64,000 nt of DNA from Elusimicrobiota bacterium (lineage in GTDB: Bacteria; Elusimicrobiota; Elusimicrobia; UBA1565; UBA9628). Below the pieces are notes generated by a model. The model saw only the letters and a list, made by a program, of their open reading frames with translations. It did no database searches and was not told the origin of the DNA. Shown piece after piece: positions 51,069-58,449 of this stretch. The stretch lies in the NCBI GenBank assembly GCA_027451985.1, contig DAIDHS010000006.1, forward strand, positions 23,344 through 87,343, written 5' to 3'. The position numbers were made by a program, and so were the translations under genes. Numbering within the stretch: position 1 is the stretch's first letter; each line of letters opens with the position of its first letter.

Positions 51069-52140
51069 AGACGCTTCCGCCCCCGGGATTGTCCTCCATG
51101 CGAATTGCCCCGCCCAGAGCGCGGCTGGCGATCTGGCAGAAATTGAGGCCGATGCCGCGTCCGCGGCCTTCCGTGGCCTCCGACCAAGAGGACGCGACAT
51201 ATTTCTCGAAAATGCGCGCTTTGATCGCTTGGGGCACCCCGGGTCCGCGGTCGGAAACGGCGAAGCGGACCGCCGCGCCCGATGGGGCGCAGGACAGAAT
51301 GATTTCCTGGCCCGCCCCCGAGGCATTGATCGCGTTGGAGAGCAGGTTGGCCAGGATGCGGAAAAGGAGCCCCGGATCGGTCACCAGAGTCCTGGGCTGG
51401 CCCGAATAGGCGACGCGCAGAAAAATGTTTTTTCTTCGGCAGCGGTTCTCAAACAGGTCTGTGGCTTTTTTCAAAACGACGCTAAGGCCGATCTCGGATG
51501 TCTCCGGGCGCAGTCCGATCTGATCGGCCTGCGAGACGTCGAGCAGGTCGTTGAGCATGAGTAGCATAAACTCCGCTGCGCTTTCCGCCTGGCGCAGAAA
51601 TTTGGAGGCATCGCCTTCGCTGATGAGTCCGCGGCTGGCGACGATTTCCAAGGTCCCCTTGATGGAGGCCGCCGGCGTGCGCAGATCGTGCAGGATCATG
51701 TCCGTCAGGTCCTGGCGCAGGCGCTCGCGGATTTCCAGGTCCAGGTTGCGGCGCGAAAGTTCATCGTGCGCGTGCTTGAGGCGCAGGTGGACCCGGACGC
51801 GCGCGAAAAGCTCTTCAACGGCAAAGGGTTTCTGGATGTAGTCGCAGGCGCCCAGTTTAAACCCTTCGAGGCGGGTCTTGATGTCGCCTTTGGCGGTCAA
51901 GAAAATAAAGGGCAGGTTCCGCCTCTCGCCCAGGCCGAGCCCGCGGCAGACATCAAAGCCGGTGCCGTCAGGCAGGCCGATATCGAGAAGAACCAAATCC
52001 GGCGCTTTTTTGGAGAAGGCCTTAAGCGCGTCCGCCACGGTTCCGCAGGCCTCAACGGCAAATTCGGCCTCTTCCAAGGCGCTTTTGGACAAGCTCTGGA
52101 TGACGGGATCGTCCTCCACAAGCAATATGGCATGGGCCAC
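51019..52140 (-). CDS. Response regulator-histidine kinase hybrid
   Basis: A 373-residue protein with an N-terminal receiver domain (phospho-acceptor in LVLLDIGLPDGTGF, about Asp53; Lys in YIQKPF), then a HisKA domain with the histidine in MILHDLRTPAASIKG (about His149) and an ATPase domain with LLSNAINASG, DRGPGVP and GRGIGLNFC. The order receiver-kinase without a membrane part suggests an intermediate of a phosphorelay. The membrane kinase at 3.8 kb or the soluble kinase at 48.2 kb could be partners, but nothing proves it. Confidence 0.9.
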   Translation of the reverse strand: MAHAILLVEDDPVIQSLSKSALEEAEFAVEACGTVADALKAFSKKAPDLVLLDIGLPDGTGFDVCRGLGLGERRNLPFIFLTAKGDIKTRLEGFKLGACDYIQKPFAVEELFARVRVHLRLKHAHDELSRRNLDLEIRERLRQDLTDMILHDLRTPAASIKGTLEIVASRGLISEGDASKFLRQAESAAEFMLLMLNDLLDVSQADQIGLRPETSEIGLSVVLKKATDLFENRCRRKNIFLRVAYSGQPRTLVTDPGLLFRILANLLSNAINASGAGQEIILSCAPSGAAVRFAVSDRGPGVPQAIKARIFEKYVASSWSEATEGRGRGIGLNFCQIASRALGGAIRMEDNPGGGSVFICEVPARIGTASHPA

Positions 52141-52147
52141 GGTGATC

Positions 52148-52153
52148 AGTGTA
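52148..52153 (-). promoter_or_regulatory. -10 element of the hybrid regulator gene
   Basis: Minus-strand TGT-TACACT has the TGn extension and ends seven bases before the ATG at 52140. The same TACACT sequence serves the kinase at 5138, also at seven bases. Confidence 0.5.
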
Positions 52154-52250
52154 ACAGATTCATGCTGTTTTTCAATGAGATTTTAGTCACACCGCGTCTT
52201 AGCCCCGCTGGACAAGATTGGGAGAGTTGAGTACCATTAAAGGCGAAATT

Positions 52251-53246
52251 ATGGGTGAAGCGCGGAAAATTTCTTATTGGACGATCGCGGTTTTTGCCGT
52301 GGCCGCCGTTTACTGGCACTTGAGTTCAGAACTGCTGGCCGGCCTTTTTTCCTTTTTCGTTCTGGACCTGACCTATAAGCGGCTTTCGCGCGTTCTGCCC
52401 CGCGCCGCGGCATTGTGGACGTCCCTCGCGGCGTTTCTCGTCTCCAGCGTGTTTTTTGCCTGGATGCTTGTGGTTTTCGTCAAGCTTTCGGTGACGCGCG
52501 TGCCCGAGATGATTTCCATCGTTTTGCCGCGCCTAAACGCCCTGGCGGCAAGTTACGGCCTGTCCATGCCCGGCAGCCTGGAGGATCTGCGGGCCGTCAT
52601 CATGTCCGCCGTGATGGAGCACGCCCAAGCGCTGACGACCACGAGCGGAGTGCTCACCCGCGAGATCTTTGAAATCCTGGTCAGCATTCTTGTGGCCATC
52701 CTTTACCATCTCAGCGCGTTCCGGAAGGAGAGGGCTTGGGCCAAGGCAGAACCCATGGGGGGATTTCTTGACTCGTTTTTGTCCGAGTTCTCGGAAAGAG
52801 TCCGGATTTTCGTTGGCGGCTTTGAGACGATCTTCCGAATTCAGATCCTGTTGGCTGCCTTCCGCTGCGCGGTCTTGGCGATCTTCCTTCTAGTGACCCG
52901 GCTGCCGTGGATGCACTTTTTGCTGGTGGCGACGTTCCTGCTCAGCGTGATTCCCATCGTCGGCGCCTTCACGAGCTCCGCTCTTATCCTGACTGCGGCG
53001 TTCACCGGCTCCTTCCACGCCGCTCTAGTGACTTTGGTTTTCCTACTTATTCTTCATCAGGCGGAATACCTGATCTACAGCCGTTTGGCAGGAACGGGGT
53101 TCGCTCTGCCGACCTGGATCATCCTTTTGGGCCTGCTCATTGGAGAGAAGTGTATGGGTCTTGCCGGGCTCATCCTGGCGCCCGTCGTCATTCATTATTT
53201 GCGCGAGGAAATGCGACGGGCGCCGGATGCCGCCGCGGCCGGCTGA
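52251..53246 (+). CDS. AI-2E-family membrane transporter
   Basis: A 331-residue polytopic membrane protein with about eight predicted spans, resembling the AI-2E/PerM family by the paired N-terminal helices, the central soluble helix with FSERVRIFVGGFETIFRIQILLAAFR and the final LIGEKCMGLAGLILAPVVIHYLREE. Family members are implicated in export or sodium/proton exchange; the substrate here is unknown. The track frame starts at a TTG at 52218; I prefer the ATG at 52251. The last 59 bases overlap the convergent GH57 gene. Confidence 0.8.
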   Translation: MGEARKISYWTIAVFAVAAVYWHLSSELLAGLFSFFVLDLTYKRLSRVLPRAAALWTSLAAFLVSSVFFAWMLVVFVKLSVTRVPEMISIVLPRLNALAASYGLSMPGSLEDLRAVIMSAVMEHAQALTTTSGVLTREIFEILVSILVAILYHLSAFRKERAWAKAEPMGGFLDSFLSEFSERVRIFVGGFETIFRIQILLAAFRCAVLAIFLLVTRLPWMHFLLVATFLLSVIPIVGAFTSSALILTAAFTGSFHAALVTLVFLLILHQAEYLIYSRLAGTGFALPTWIILLGLLIGEKCMGLAGLILAPVVIHYLREEMRRAPDAAAAG

Positions 53247-54693
53247 TTCCAGCCACTTCGAACGCCGCGTTGAGGCGGGGCTCGAAAAGATCTCCGACAT
53301 CGAGTCCGCAGGCTTGACGGGCCAAATCTAGGGCGCGCCAGGCGTACTTGATGTTCTGCGACGCCTCAAGGCCCGCAATCCCGGGGAAGAACCATCCGCA
53401 GCTCGTGTACATGAACATGGCGTATTTCTGCATCTCGAGAAGCTCTAGCGCACGCTCCTGGAGCGTGGCGTCCGCAGCCCAGCTTTGCCGGCGCAGGTGG
53501 CGGGCGAAGAAGTCCCGCCTCCCCGCTTTGCCGCCGCGCAGCACGCGGATGTAGTCGTTTCGCGCTTCCCACGGGTCCTTGAAAATTTCGCCGGCATTCT
53601 TCTCGTAAGCCGCGGCCAGCTTTTCGCGTAAAAAATCAAACGCTTCGCGCAAAGGTTTTTTCCAGGCCATGGGTCGGCCGTCCGAGCCGCAGCCGCAGTC
53701 CTCTGTCCATCGTAGGACGCCGTGCGGACAGCTCCAAGACGTGCCCAGGCCTTTGCCGCCCATGGCCAGCTCCACGCGCCAGGCGGGTTTGTGGCGGGAT
53801 AAATACCAGCCGTAGTTGACTACGGAGATACCGTGCGCCTGGAATGAATCGGTGAGAAGGTATGCCAAGCCCATTTCCGCGAATTTTTGGTGATGCCCGT
53901 AGGTTTCGCCGTCCGACGCGAGGGAGACCAGGCTGTCCGCCTCACCGTCCGCGTAGACCCGGTTGAAGCGCTCGGCCGCCGCGGGGGCGCTGGACATGAG
54001 ATGGGAGAACGCCGCATCACGAGAAAGCCCCAAGTCATAGAAAAAAATGGCGATGCTTCCCAAGCCATCCGGGCTCTCCCAGAGGTAGGGGCGGCGCGCG
54101 TCCATATCCCCGGAGCGGACTTCCTGCCGTTCGCCTTCAGGTGAAACGACAGCCGCGGCCTGCTCGGGGCCCAGGATCACGTACTTGAAGCGGTGGCGGA
54201 CCAAGAGGCTCATGACATCGTCGTTGACCGCGCATTCGGGCAGCCAGAGGGCCTCAGGCACGCGGCCGAAGCGGCTGATGAAGTCTCCCACGCCCCAACG
54301 GACCTGTGTCTCGCGGTCCCGCGCGTTGGCCAGCGGCATGATCATGTGGTTGTAAGCCTGGGCGATGGCGTTGCCGTGCCCGTTCAAACGCCCGCGACTT
54401 TCATGGTCGGCCGCCAGAATTTTTCTGTAGGTCCAATCCTCGTGCTTTTCCATCCAGTTGAGCAGCGTGGGTCCGAAATTGAAGCTCATCCAGGAGTAAT
54501 TGTTGACCGTGCGTAGGAGGGCGTTGTCCGGGCCCACGATGCGTGCCTCGGCGTTGGGACGGTAGCATTCGCGGGAGATGCGGGCGTTCCAATCGTGATC
54601 GTCTCCGGCCGAAGGCTGACGCTCTATTTCTCCCGTCCAGGGGTTTTCCCTGGGCGGCTGGTAGAAGTGTCCGTGGATGCAGGCGTATTTCAT
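53188..54693 (-). CDS. Glycoside hydrolase family 57 protein (DUF3536 type)
   Basis: A 501-residue GH57 enzyme. The N-terminus has the family start IHGHFYQPPRENPW, the catalytic nucleophile region is ALWLPECAV (about residues 148-156) and the acid region is SLASDGETYGHH. The middle GTSWSCPHGVLRWTEDCGCG and later KYAMFMYTSCGWFF belong to the DUF3536-type C-terminal part. GH57 enzymes act on alpha-glucans. DUF3536 proteins are often near 800 residues, so this is a short form. Its 3' end overlaps the AI-2E gene. Confidence 0.88.
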   Translation of the reverse strand: MKYACIHGHFYQPPRENPWTGEIERQPSAGDDHDWNARISRECYRPNAEARIVGPDNALLRTVNNYSWMSFNFGPTLLNWMEKHEDWTYRKILAADHESRGRLNGHGNAIAQAYNHMIMPLANARDRETQVRWGVGDFISRFGRVPEALWLPECAVNDDVMSLLVRHRFKYVILGPEQAAAVVSPEGERQEVRSGDMDARRPYLWESPDGLGSIAIFFYDLGLSRDAAFSHLMSSAPAAAERFNRVYADGEADSLVSLASDGETYGHHQKFAEMGLAYLLTDSFQAHGISVVNYGWYLSRHKPAWRVELAMGGKGLGTSWSCPHGVLRWTEDCGCGSDGRPMAWKKPLREAFDFLREKLAAAYEKNAGEIFKDPWEARNDYIRVLRGGKAGRRDFFARHLRRQSWAADATLQERALELLEMQKYAMFMYTSCGWFFPGIAGLEASQNIKYAWRALDLARQACGLDVGDLFEPRLNAAFEVAGISRPRRHPAPVAFPRANNE

Positions 54694-54707
54694 AGGCGGC
54701 GTATTTC

Positions 54708-54736
54708 TTGCAATTTAAAGCGATCGACCCTATAAT
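54708..54736 (+). promoter_or_regulatory. Sigma-70-type promoter of the DUF1460 gene
   Basis: TTGCAA (54708-54713), 17 bases, TATAAT (54731-54736). The ATG at 54744 follows seven bases later, predicting a leaderless mRNA. The computed frame starting at 54708 begins on the -35 element itself, so that start is wrong. Confidence 0.7.
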
Positions 54737-54743
54737 TATAAAC

Positions 54744-55685
54744 ATGATGCCCGCGCAGCGCAAAACGAATTTGATCGGCCGCGCCATTGTGCCCGCTTTA
54801 TTCCTCATCATGAGCGCTTGCACGCTTCCGGTCCGGGCCCAGGACTCCGCAAGCTTCTACGGCATGGCCCCGCAGGATATCGCCCAGGCGTTGCGCCGCA
54901 TCGGAAAAGAGCACCCTGATTTGCAGGGCCGCATCGTCGCGGTGAGTTCCCACTTTTTGGGCACGCCTTACGTTCTCGGCCCACTAGGCGAGGGCCCGCG
55001 AGGGGAGTTTGACCGCAATCCCATCGTCAGCTTCTCAGCCTTGGATTGCACGACGTTCGTTGAAGAGGTCATGGCGTTCTCCCTGGATCCCGATTTAGTG
55101 GGAGGGACGGCGCTCCTGCAAAAAATCCGCTACAAGGACGGCGTCATCTCCTACCAAACGCGCAACCATTTCCCGTCCGTGGACTGGATTCCCAACAATA
55201 TCAAGGCTGGCTTCATCAAGGACATCACCCGCGATCTCGCGGGTGACCAAACGCGCATCGCAACCAAGAGGATTTCCAAAAGAGCCTGGTACGCGGCCAA
55301 GAGCGCGGCGGATCTCCGGGGTATCTCGGGACTGAATCCCTCCCAGGAGGATGCCCTCGTTTCTAAATGGAGGGGCCTAGGCGTGTTTATGCCGGATCAG
55401 GAGGCCTCATTGCCTTACGTGCCCATCGACATCCTTCCCCAGGTCATCAATGACATCCCGTCCGGAACCATCGCGAATCTCGTGCGCGCGGACGATCCGT
55501 CCAAGCCGGTCTTAATCTCCCACCAACTGCTCATCATCCAGAAGGGCGGGCAGGCCTACGTGCGCGAAGCCGCCTACAAGGACAAAGTGAAGGATATTCC
55601 GGCCATGAAATACTTCGGCATCTACCAAAATTCCAAATGGCCGCTTCTGGGCGTCAATCTCGACGAAATCCTGCCCCGTCCCTAA
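54744..55685 (+). CDS. DUF1460 / N-acetylmuramoyl-L-alanine amidase-like protein
   Basis: A 313-residue secreted protein with a hydrophobic signal (IGRAIVPALFLIMSACTLPVRA; the cysteine in MSAC could make it a lipoprotein). The DUF1460 domain is NlpC/P60-like, with the active cysteine in SALDCTTFVEEVMAF (about residue 103) and a likely catalytic histidine in ISHQLLIIQKGG. It probably acts on peptidoglycan or peptides in the periplasm. It overlaps the convergent SDR by four bases. Confidence 0.87.
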   Translation: MMPAQRKTNLIGRAIVPALFLIMSACTLPVRAQDSASFYGMAPQDIAQALRRIGKEHPDLQGRIVAVSSHFLGTPYVLGPLGEGPRGEFDRNPIVSFSALDCTTFVEEVMAFSLDPDLVGGTALLQKIRYKDGVISYQTRNHFPSVDWIPNNIKAGFIKDITRDLAGDQTRIATKRISKRAWYAAKSAADLRGISGLNPSQEDALVSKWRGLGVFMPDQEASLPYVPIDILPQVINDIPSGTIANLVRADDPSKPVLISHQLLIIQKGGQAYVREAAYKDKVKDIPAMKYFGIYQNSKWPLLGVNLDEILPRP

Positions 55686-56554
55686 TCCACAGGGGGCAGG
55701 GAAATTCCGGCTTGGCGCAACATGTCCAGGCTCATTGCCCAGAGTTTTTCTTGTGCCTCGCGATTCTCCGCGAGAGGTGACGCCGGGACAAGCTTGGATT
55801 TCCGAAAATATGCTCCGGTTTCTTTTTCCAAGCTCGGATCGCACGCCGCGTAAACGGAACAACGGGCGCCTTCGTTCGGGGTCATGCGGAAAGGCTTGGC
55901 CAGCGCCAGCAGCCACCGCGGGTAATCGCGACCGATTTCCGTCGCCACCACTCCGGGATGCAGCGCGTTGACGGTGACGCGGCTGCCTTCCAATCGGCGC
56001 GCAAGCGCCTTGGCGAAAAGAACGTTGGCCAGTTTAGACTGACGATAGGCGGCTGGGCCGTAGCCTCCTCTTTCAAACTGCAGGTCGGCCCAGTTCATGC
56101 GTCCGCTGTAGTGAGAGTCCGAAGAAACGAAGACGACTCTTGAAGGTGCGCCGGCCTTAAGCAGAGGAAGAAGCTCTAGGGTCAGCAGGGCTGGAGCCAA
56201 GTGATTGACAGCCAACACGGCTTCAAGGCCGTCCTTGGTCGTCTCCCGGCGCCTTTTCCAGATGCCGGCGTTGTTGACAAGCACGTCAAGGCGGTCGCGG
56301 CCGGCCGTGAATTCCCGGGCGAAGGAGCGCACTTGGCGCAGGTCGGCCAAATCCAGCCGTGCCGTTTCGACAGCGTCCTGTCGCGCCTCGGCTTCGATTT
56401 CCCGCTTGGCCACTGCTGCCTTTTCCATGTCGCGGCAGGCCAGAACGACCCGCGCTCCGAGAAGGGCCAGCCCCTTGGCCGTTTCTTTGCCGATGCCCGT
56501 GTTGGCGCCGGTAATGAGGCAAATTCTTCCGCGCATATCCATAGTTTTCGCCAT
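55682..56554 (-). CDS. Short-chain dehydrogenase (retinol-dehydrogenase-like)
   Basis: A 290-residue SDR with cofactor motif TGANTGIGKETA, the NNAG motif, the catalytic serine region in VFVSSDSHYSG, YRQSKLAN (Tyr and Lys) and the NALHPGVVATEI segment. The pattern matches the WWOX/retinol dehydrogenase branch, whose bacterial members have varied and mostly unknown substrates. It starts six bases after the stop of the upstream acyltransferase, in the same operon. Confidence 0.88.
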   Translation of the reverse strand: MAKTMDMRGRICLITGANTGIGKETAKGLALLGARVVLACRDMEKAAVAKREIEAEARQDAVETARLDLADLRQVRSFAREFTAGRDRLDVLVNNAGIWKRRRETTKDGLEAVLAVNHLAPALLTLELLPLLKAGAPSRVVFVSSDSHYSGRMNWADLQFERGGYGPAAYRQSKLANVLFAKALARRLEGSRVTVNALHPGVVATEIGRDYPRWLLALAKPFRMTPNEGARCSVYAACDPSLEKETGAYFRKSKLVPASPLAENREAQEKLWAMSLDMLRQAGISLPPVD

Positions 56555-56560
56555 CGGCGC

Positions 56561-57676
56561 TTAAATTTTAAGGAAAATCTTCCGGCGATAGAGCTCGCGC
56601 ATTCCCACAAGGCAGATCAGCAAGTAGGCGAAGGCGTAGAGCAGCGAGGCGTTGACGGGTGAAAGCCACCAGCCGAAAAGCCGCGCGCAAAGCCAGTCGT
56701 TGAAGCTCAGTCCACCGGCCCAGCTGGGGTGAGAGTACTGCTGGAGGGCGTAAAAGAGCCCAGATAAGAAATAGGAGAGCAGAGGATTGCGGCCGAAAAT
56801 TTCAAAAGACTTTCCCCAAGCCTTGAAGCCCGCGATCTCGATGAGGCCGTAGCAGAGCGCGTAGCCCGCCATGGCGAGGCCGCCCGTGAAAAGCACGTAG
56901 GAGCTGGTCCAAATGTGCTTGTTGATGGGCAGCGAGCGGCCCCAGCCAAGCCCCGCGAGCATGAGGATGGCGCCCGCGGCGAACAAGCCCGCGACTTTGG
57001 TTCCGAGGCTCTTGCCCCGGACGGACAGAAGCCACTCTCCGGAGAGCACGCCCAAAAGCGCGGTCGCCACGGCCCCGAGCGTGCTGAGGATGCCCTCCGG
57101 ATCGCAGAGCGCGCCAGCCCACATATGCCGTCCCAGCACGGCGCGGTCCACGTAGCAGGCGATGTTTCCCGCTTGGGTGAAGTCCGGCGCGCCGTAGCCG
57201 GGTACGGGGAGATGGGCGATGAGAAGCCAGTAGCCGATTAAAAGTGCCGCGCACAGAAGCGCCTGGACAAGCGGCCCCGCGGTTAAATAGATGATGGAAC
57301 AGAAAAGGTAGCAGACCGAGATGCGCTGGAGCACGCCCGGAATGCGCAGGCCCGTAGGAGGGTTGAAAATAAAGAAGGAAATAAGCAGTCCGAAGGAGAA
57401 AATAATGGCGCTGCGTCTAAGAATCCGGAGCGATAGCTGCGGAAACTTTTCACCGCAGGCCACCCGCCTGGATAGGGAGACGACCAAGGAAATTCCCATG
57501 ATGACTAGAAAGCTGGGGAACACCAAGTCCGCCAGGGTCCAGCCGTTCCAGGGAGCGTGGCGCAGAAGCGGGTGGACGACGCTGCTGCCGGGGCAGTCCA
57601 CTAGGATCATTCCGGCGATGGTGATGCCCCGGAACACATCCAGCGAAAATAACCGCTTGTCTGATTCGGAATCCAT
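56561..57676 (-). CDS. NagX/HGSNAT-like membrane acyltransferase (DUF5009)
   Basis: A 371-residue inner membrane protein with about ten spans of the heparan-alpha-glucosaminide N-acetyltransferase-like group. The signature at the N-terminus is RLFSLDVFRGITIAGMILVDCPG, followed by ADLVFPSFLVIMGISL with the conserved FPxF segment, and later GILSTLGAVATALLGVLSGEWL. It is thought to acetylate amino sugars across the membrane; the substrate here is unknown. A stable hairpin lies just upstream of its start, and I see no ribosome binding site. Confidence 0.87.
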   Translation of the reverse strand: MDSESDKRLFSLDVFRGITIAGMILVDCPGSSVVHPLLRHAPWNGWTLADLVFPSFLVIMGISLVVSLSRRVACGEKFPQLSLRILRRSAIIFSFGLLISFFIFNPPTGLRIPGVLQRISVCYLFCSIIYLTAGPLVQALLCAALLIGYWLLIAHLPVPGYGAPDFTQAGNIACYVDRAVLGRHMWAGALCDPEGILSTLGAVATALLGVLSGEWLLSVRGKSLGTKVAGLFAAGAILMLAGLGWGRSLPINKHIWTSSYVLFTGGLAMAGYALCYGLIEIAGFKAWGKSFEIFGRNPLLSYFLSGLFYALQQYSHPSWAGGLSFNDWLCARLFGWWLSPVNASLLYAFAYLLICLVGMRELYRRKIFLKI

Positions 57677-57686
57677 CGTGAGTTTG

Positions 57687-57724
57687 GGCGCCGGGACCCC
57701 AATTCAAACGGAGATCCCGGCGCC
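57687..57724 (-). other. Inverted repeat upstream of the acyltransferase start
   Basis: GGCGCCGGGA and TCCCGGCGCC form a perfect ten-base-pair stem with an 18-base loop, ending ten bases before the acyltransferase ATG (57676) and 17 bases after the Spy-like stop. There is no T-tract. It could be a processing or attenuation element that separates expression of the two genes. Confidence 0.55.
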
Positions 57725-57741
57725 AGTTAAGCCGGCTTTCC

Positions 57742-58323
57742 CTACTGTTGGCCCGCCGGAGGAGGGGGATTGCCGCCCTCTGGCATCTGCGCAGGGCCGT
57801 CGCTCCTCATGCCGCGGCGTCCGCCGTGCCACCGTCCGCGCATGTGCCGTATCCGGCGCATGCGGCCTAAAAGCATCTTCGCGCGTTGGGTGGGCGTTAG
57901 AAACCCTGTGTCTGCTTCGAACTTGGCTTCCGCGGCCTTCATGGCATCCGCCATGACGCCACGATCCTGTTTAAGTTTGTCGAGCGTGGTCTGGATGTCT
58001 TTGTCCGACGCTTTTTTTTCGACCTGATCGCGCAGAGTCTTCATGTCGGCGCGCAGAACCTTGCCGTTGGCCTTTAAGGCGTCCCACTTGGCCTTAATGG
58101 CGTCAGCCAGTTGCTTGGCCTGGGCATCGCTTAGGCCCAGGTATTCCTTCAAATGCTCGGCGGGATTGCCCTTGCGCTGAAAACCGCCGGACCGATCGGG
58201 CCTTCCCGCTTGAGAAGGCGCAGGCGGAGGGGCGCCCCCTCCTTGATCTTGCGCGTAGAGCGCGCCGGTCAGCGCGGGCACGGCCAGGGCGCAGGCAACT
58301 GCGAGTGAAACAATGCGTTTCAT
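57742..58323 (-). CDS. Spy/CpxP-like periplasmic protein
   Basis: A 193-residue secreted protein with a signal peptide (IVSLAVACALAVPALTGALYAQ). It is mostly helical: HLKEYLGLSDAQAKQLADAIKAK and the FLTPTQRAKMLLGRMRR segment follow the Spy/CpxP LTxxQ pattern. Pro/Gly-rich segments flank the helices and the C-terminus is rich in Arg, His and Gly. It may act as a periplasmic chaperone or metal sensor. The ATG at 58323 follows GGGAGGG; the longer track start is not used. Confidence 0.78.
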   Translation of the reverse strand: MKRIVSLAVACALAVPALTGALYAQDQGGGAPPPAPSQAGRPDRSGGFQRKGNPAEHLKEYLGLSDAQAKQLADAIKAKWDALKANGKVLRADMKTLRDQVEKKASDKDIQTTLDKLKQDRGVMADAMKAAEAKFEADTGFLTPTQRAKMLLGRMRRIRHMRGRWHGGRRGMRSDGPAQMPEGGNPPPPAGQQ

Positions 58324-58421
58324 GCTTTTAGTCCCTCCCGGAGCGGCCCATGTGCATCTGGCAGACTCCATACCTTTTAGACTCCGGCCGGTTCGGCAAA
58401 GTGTCGGGTCTTCTTAAATCT

Positions 58422-58427
58422 TATAAT
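58422..58427 (+). promoter_or_regulatory. -10 element of the sugar transporter gene
   Basis: TATAAT lies 22 bases before the ATG at 58450, giving a leader of only about 15 nt without a clear ribosome binding site. The -35 region is weak. Confidence 0.5.
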
Positions 58428-58449
58428 AAAGCAGTTCCCGAGAACCCTA

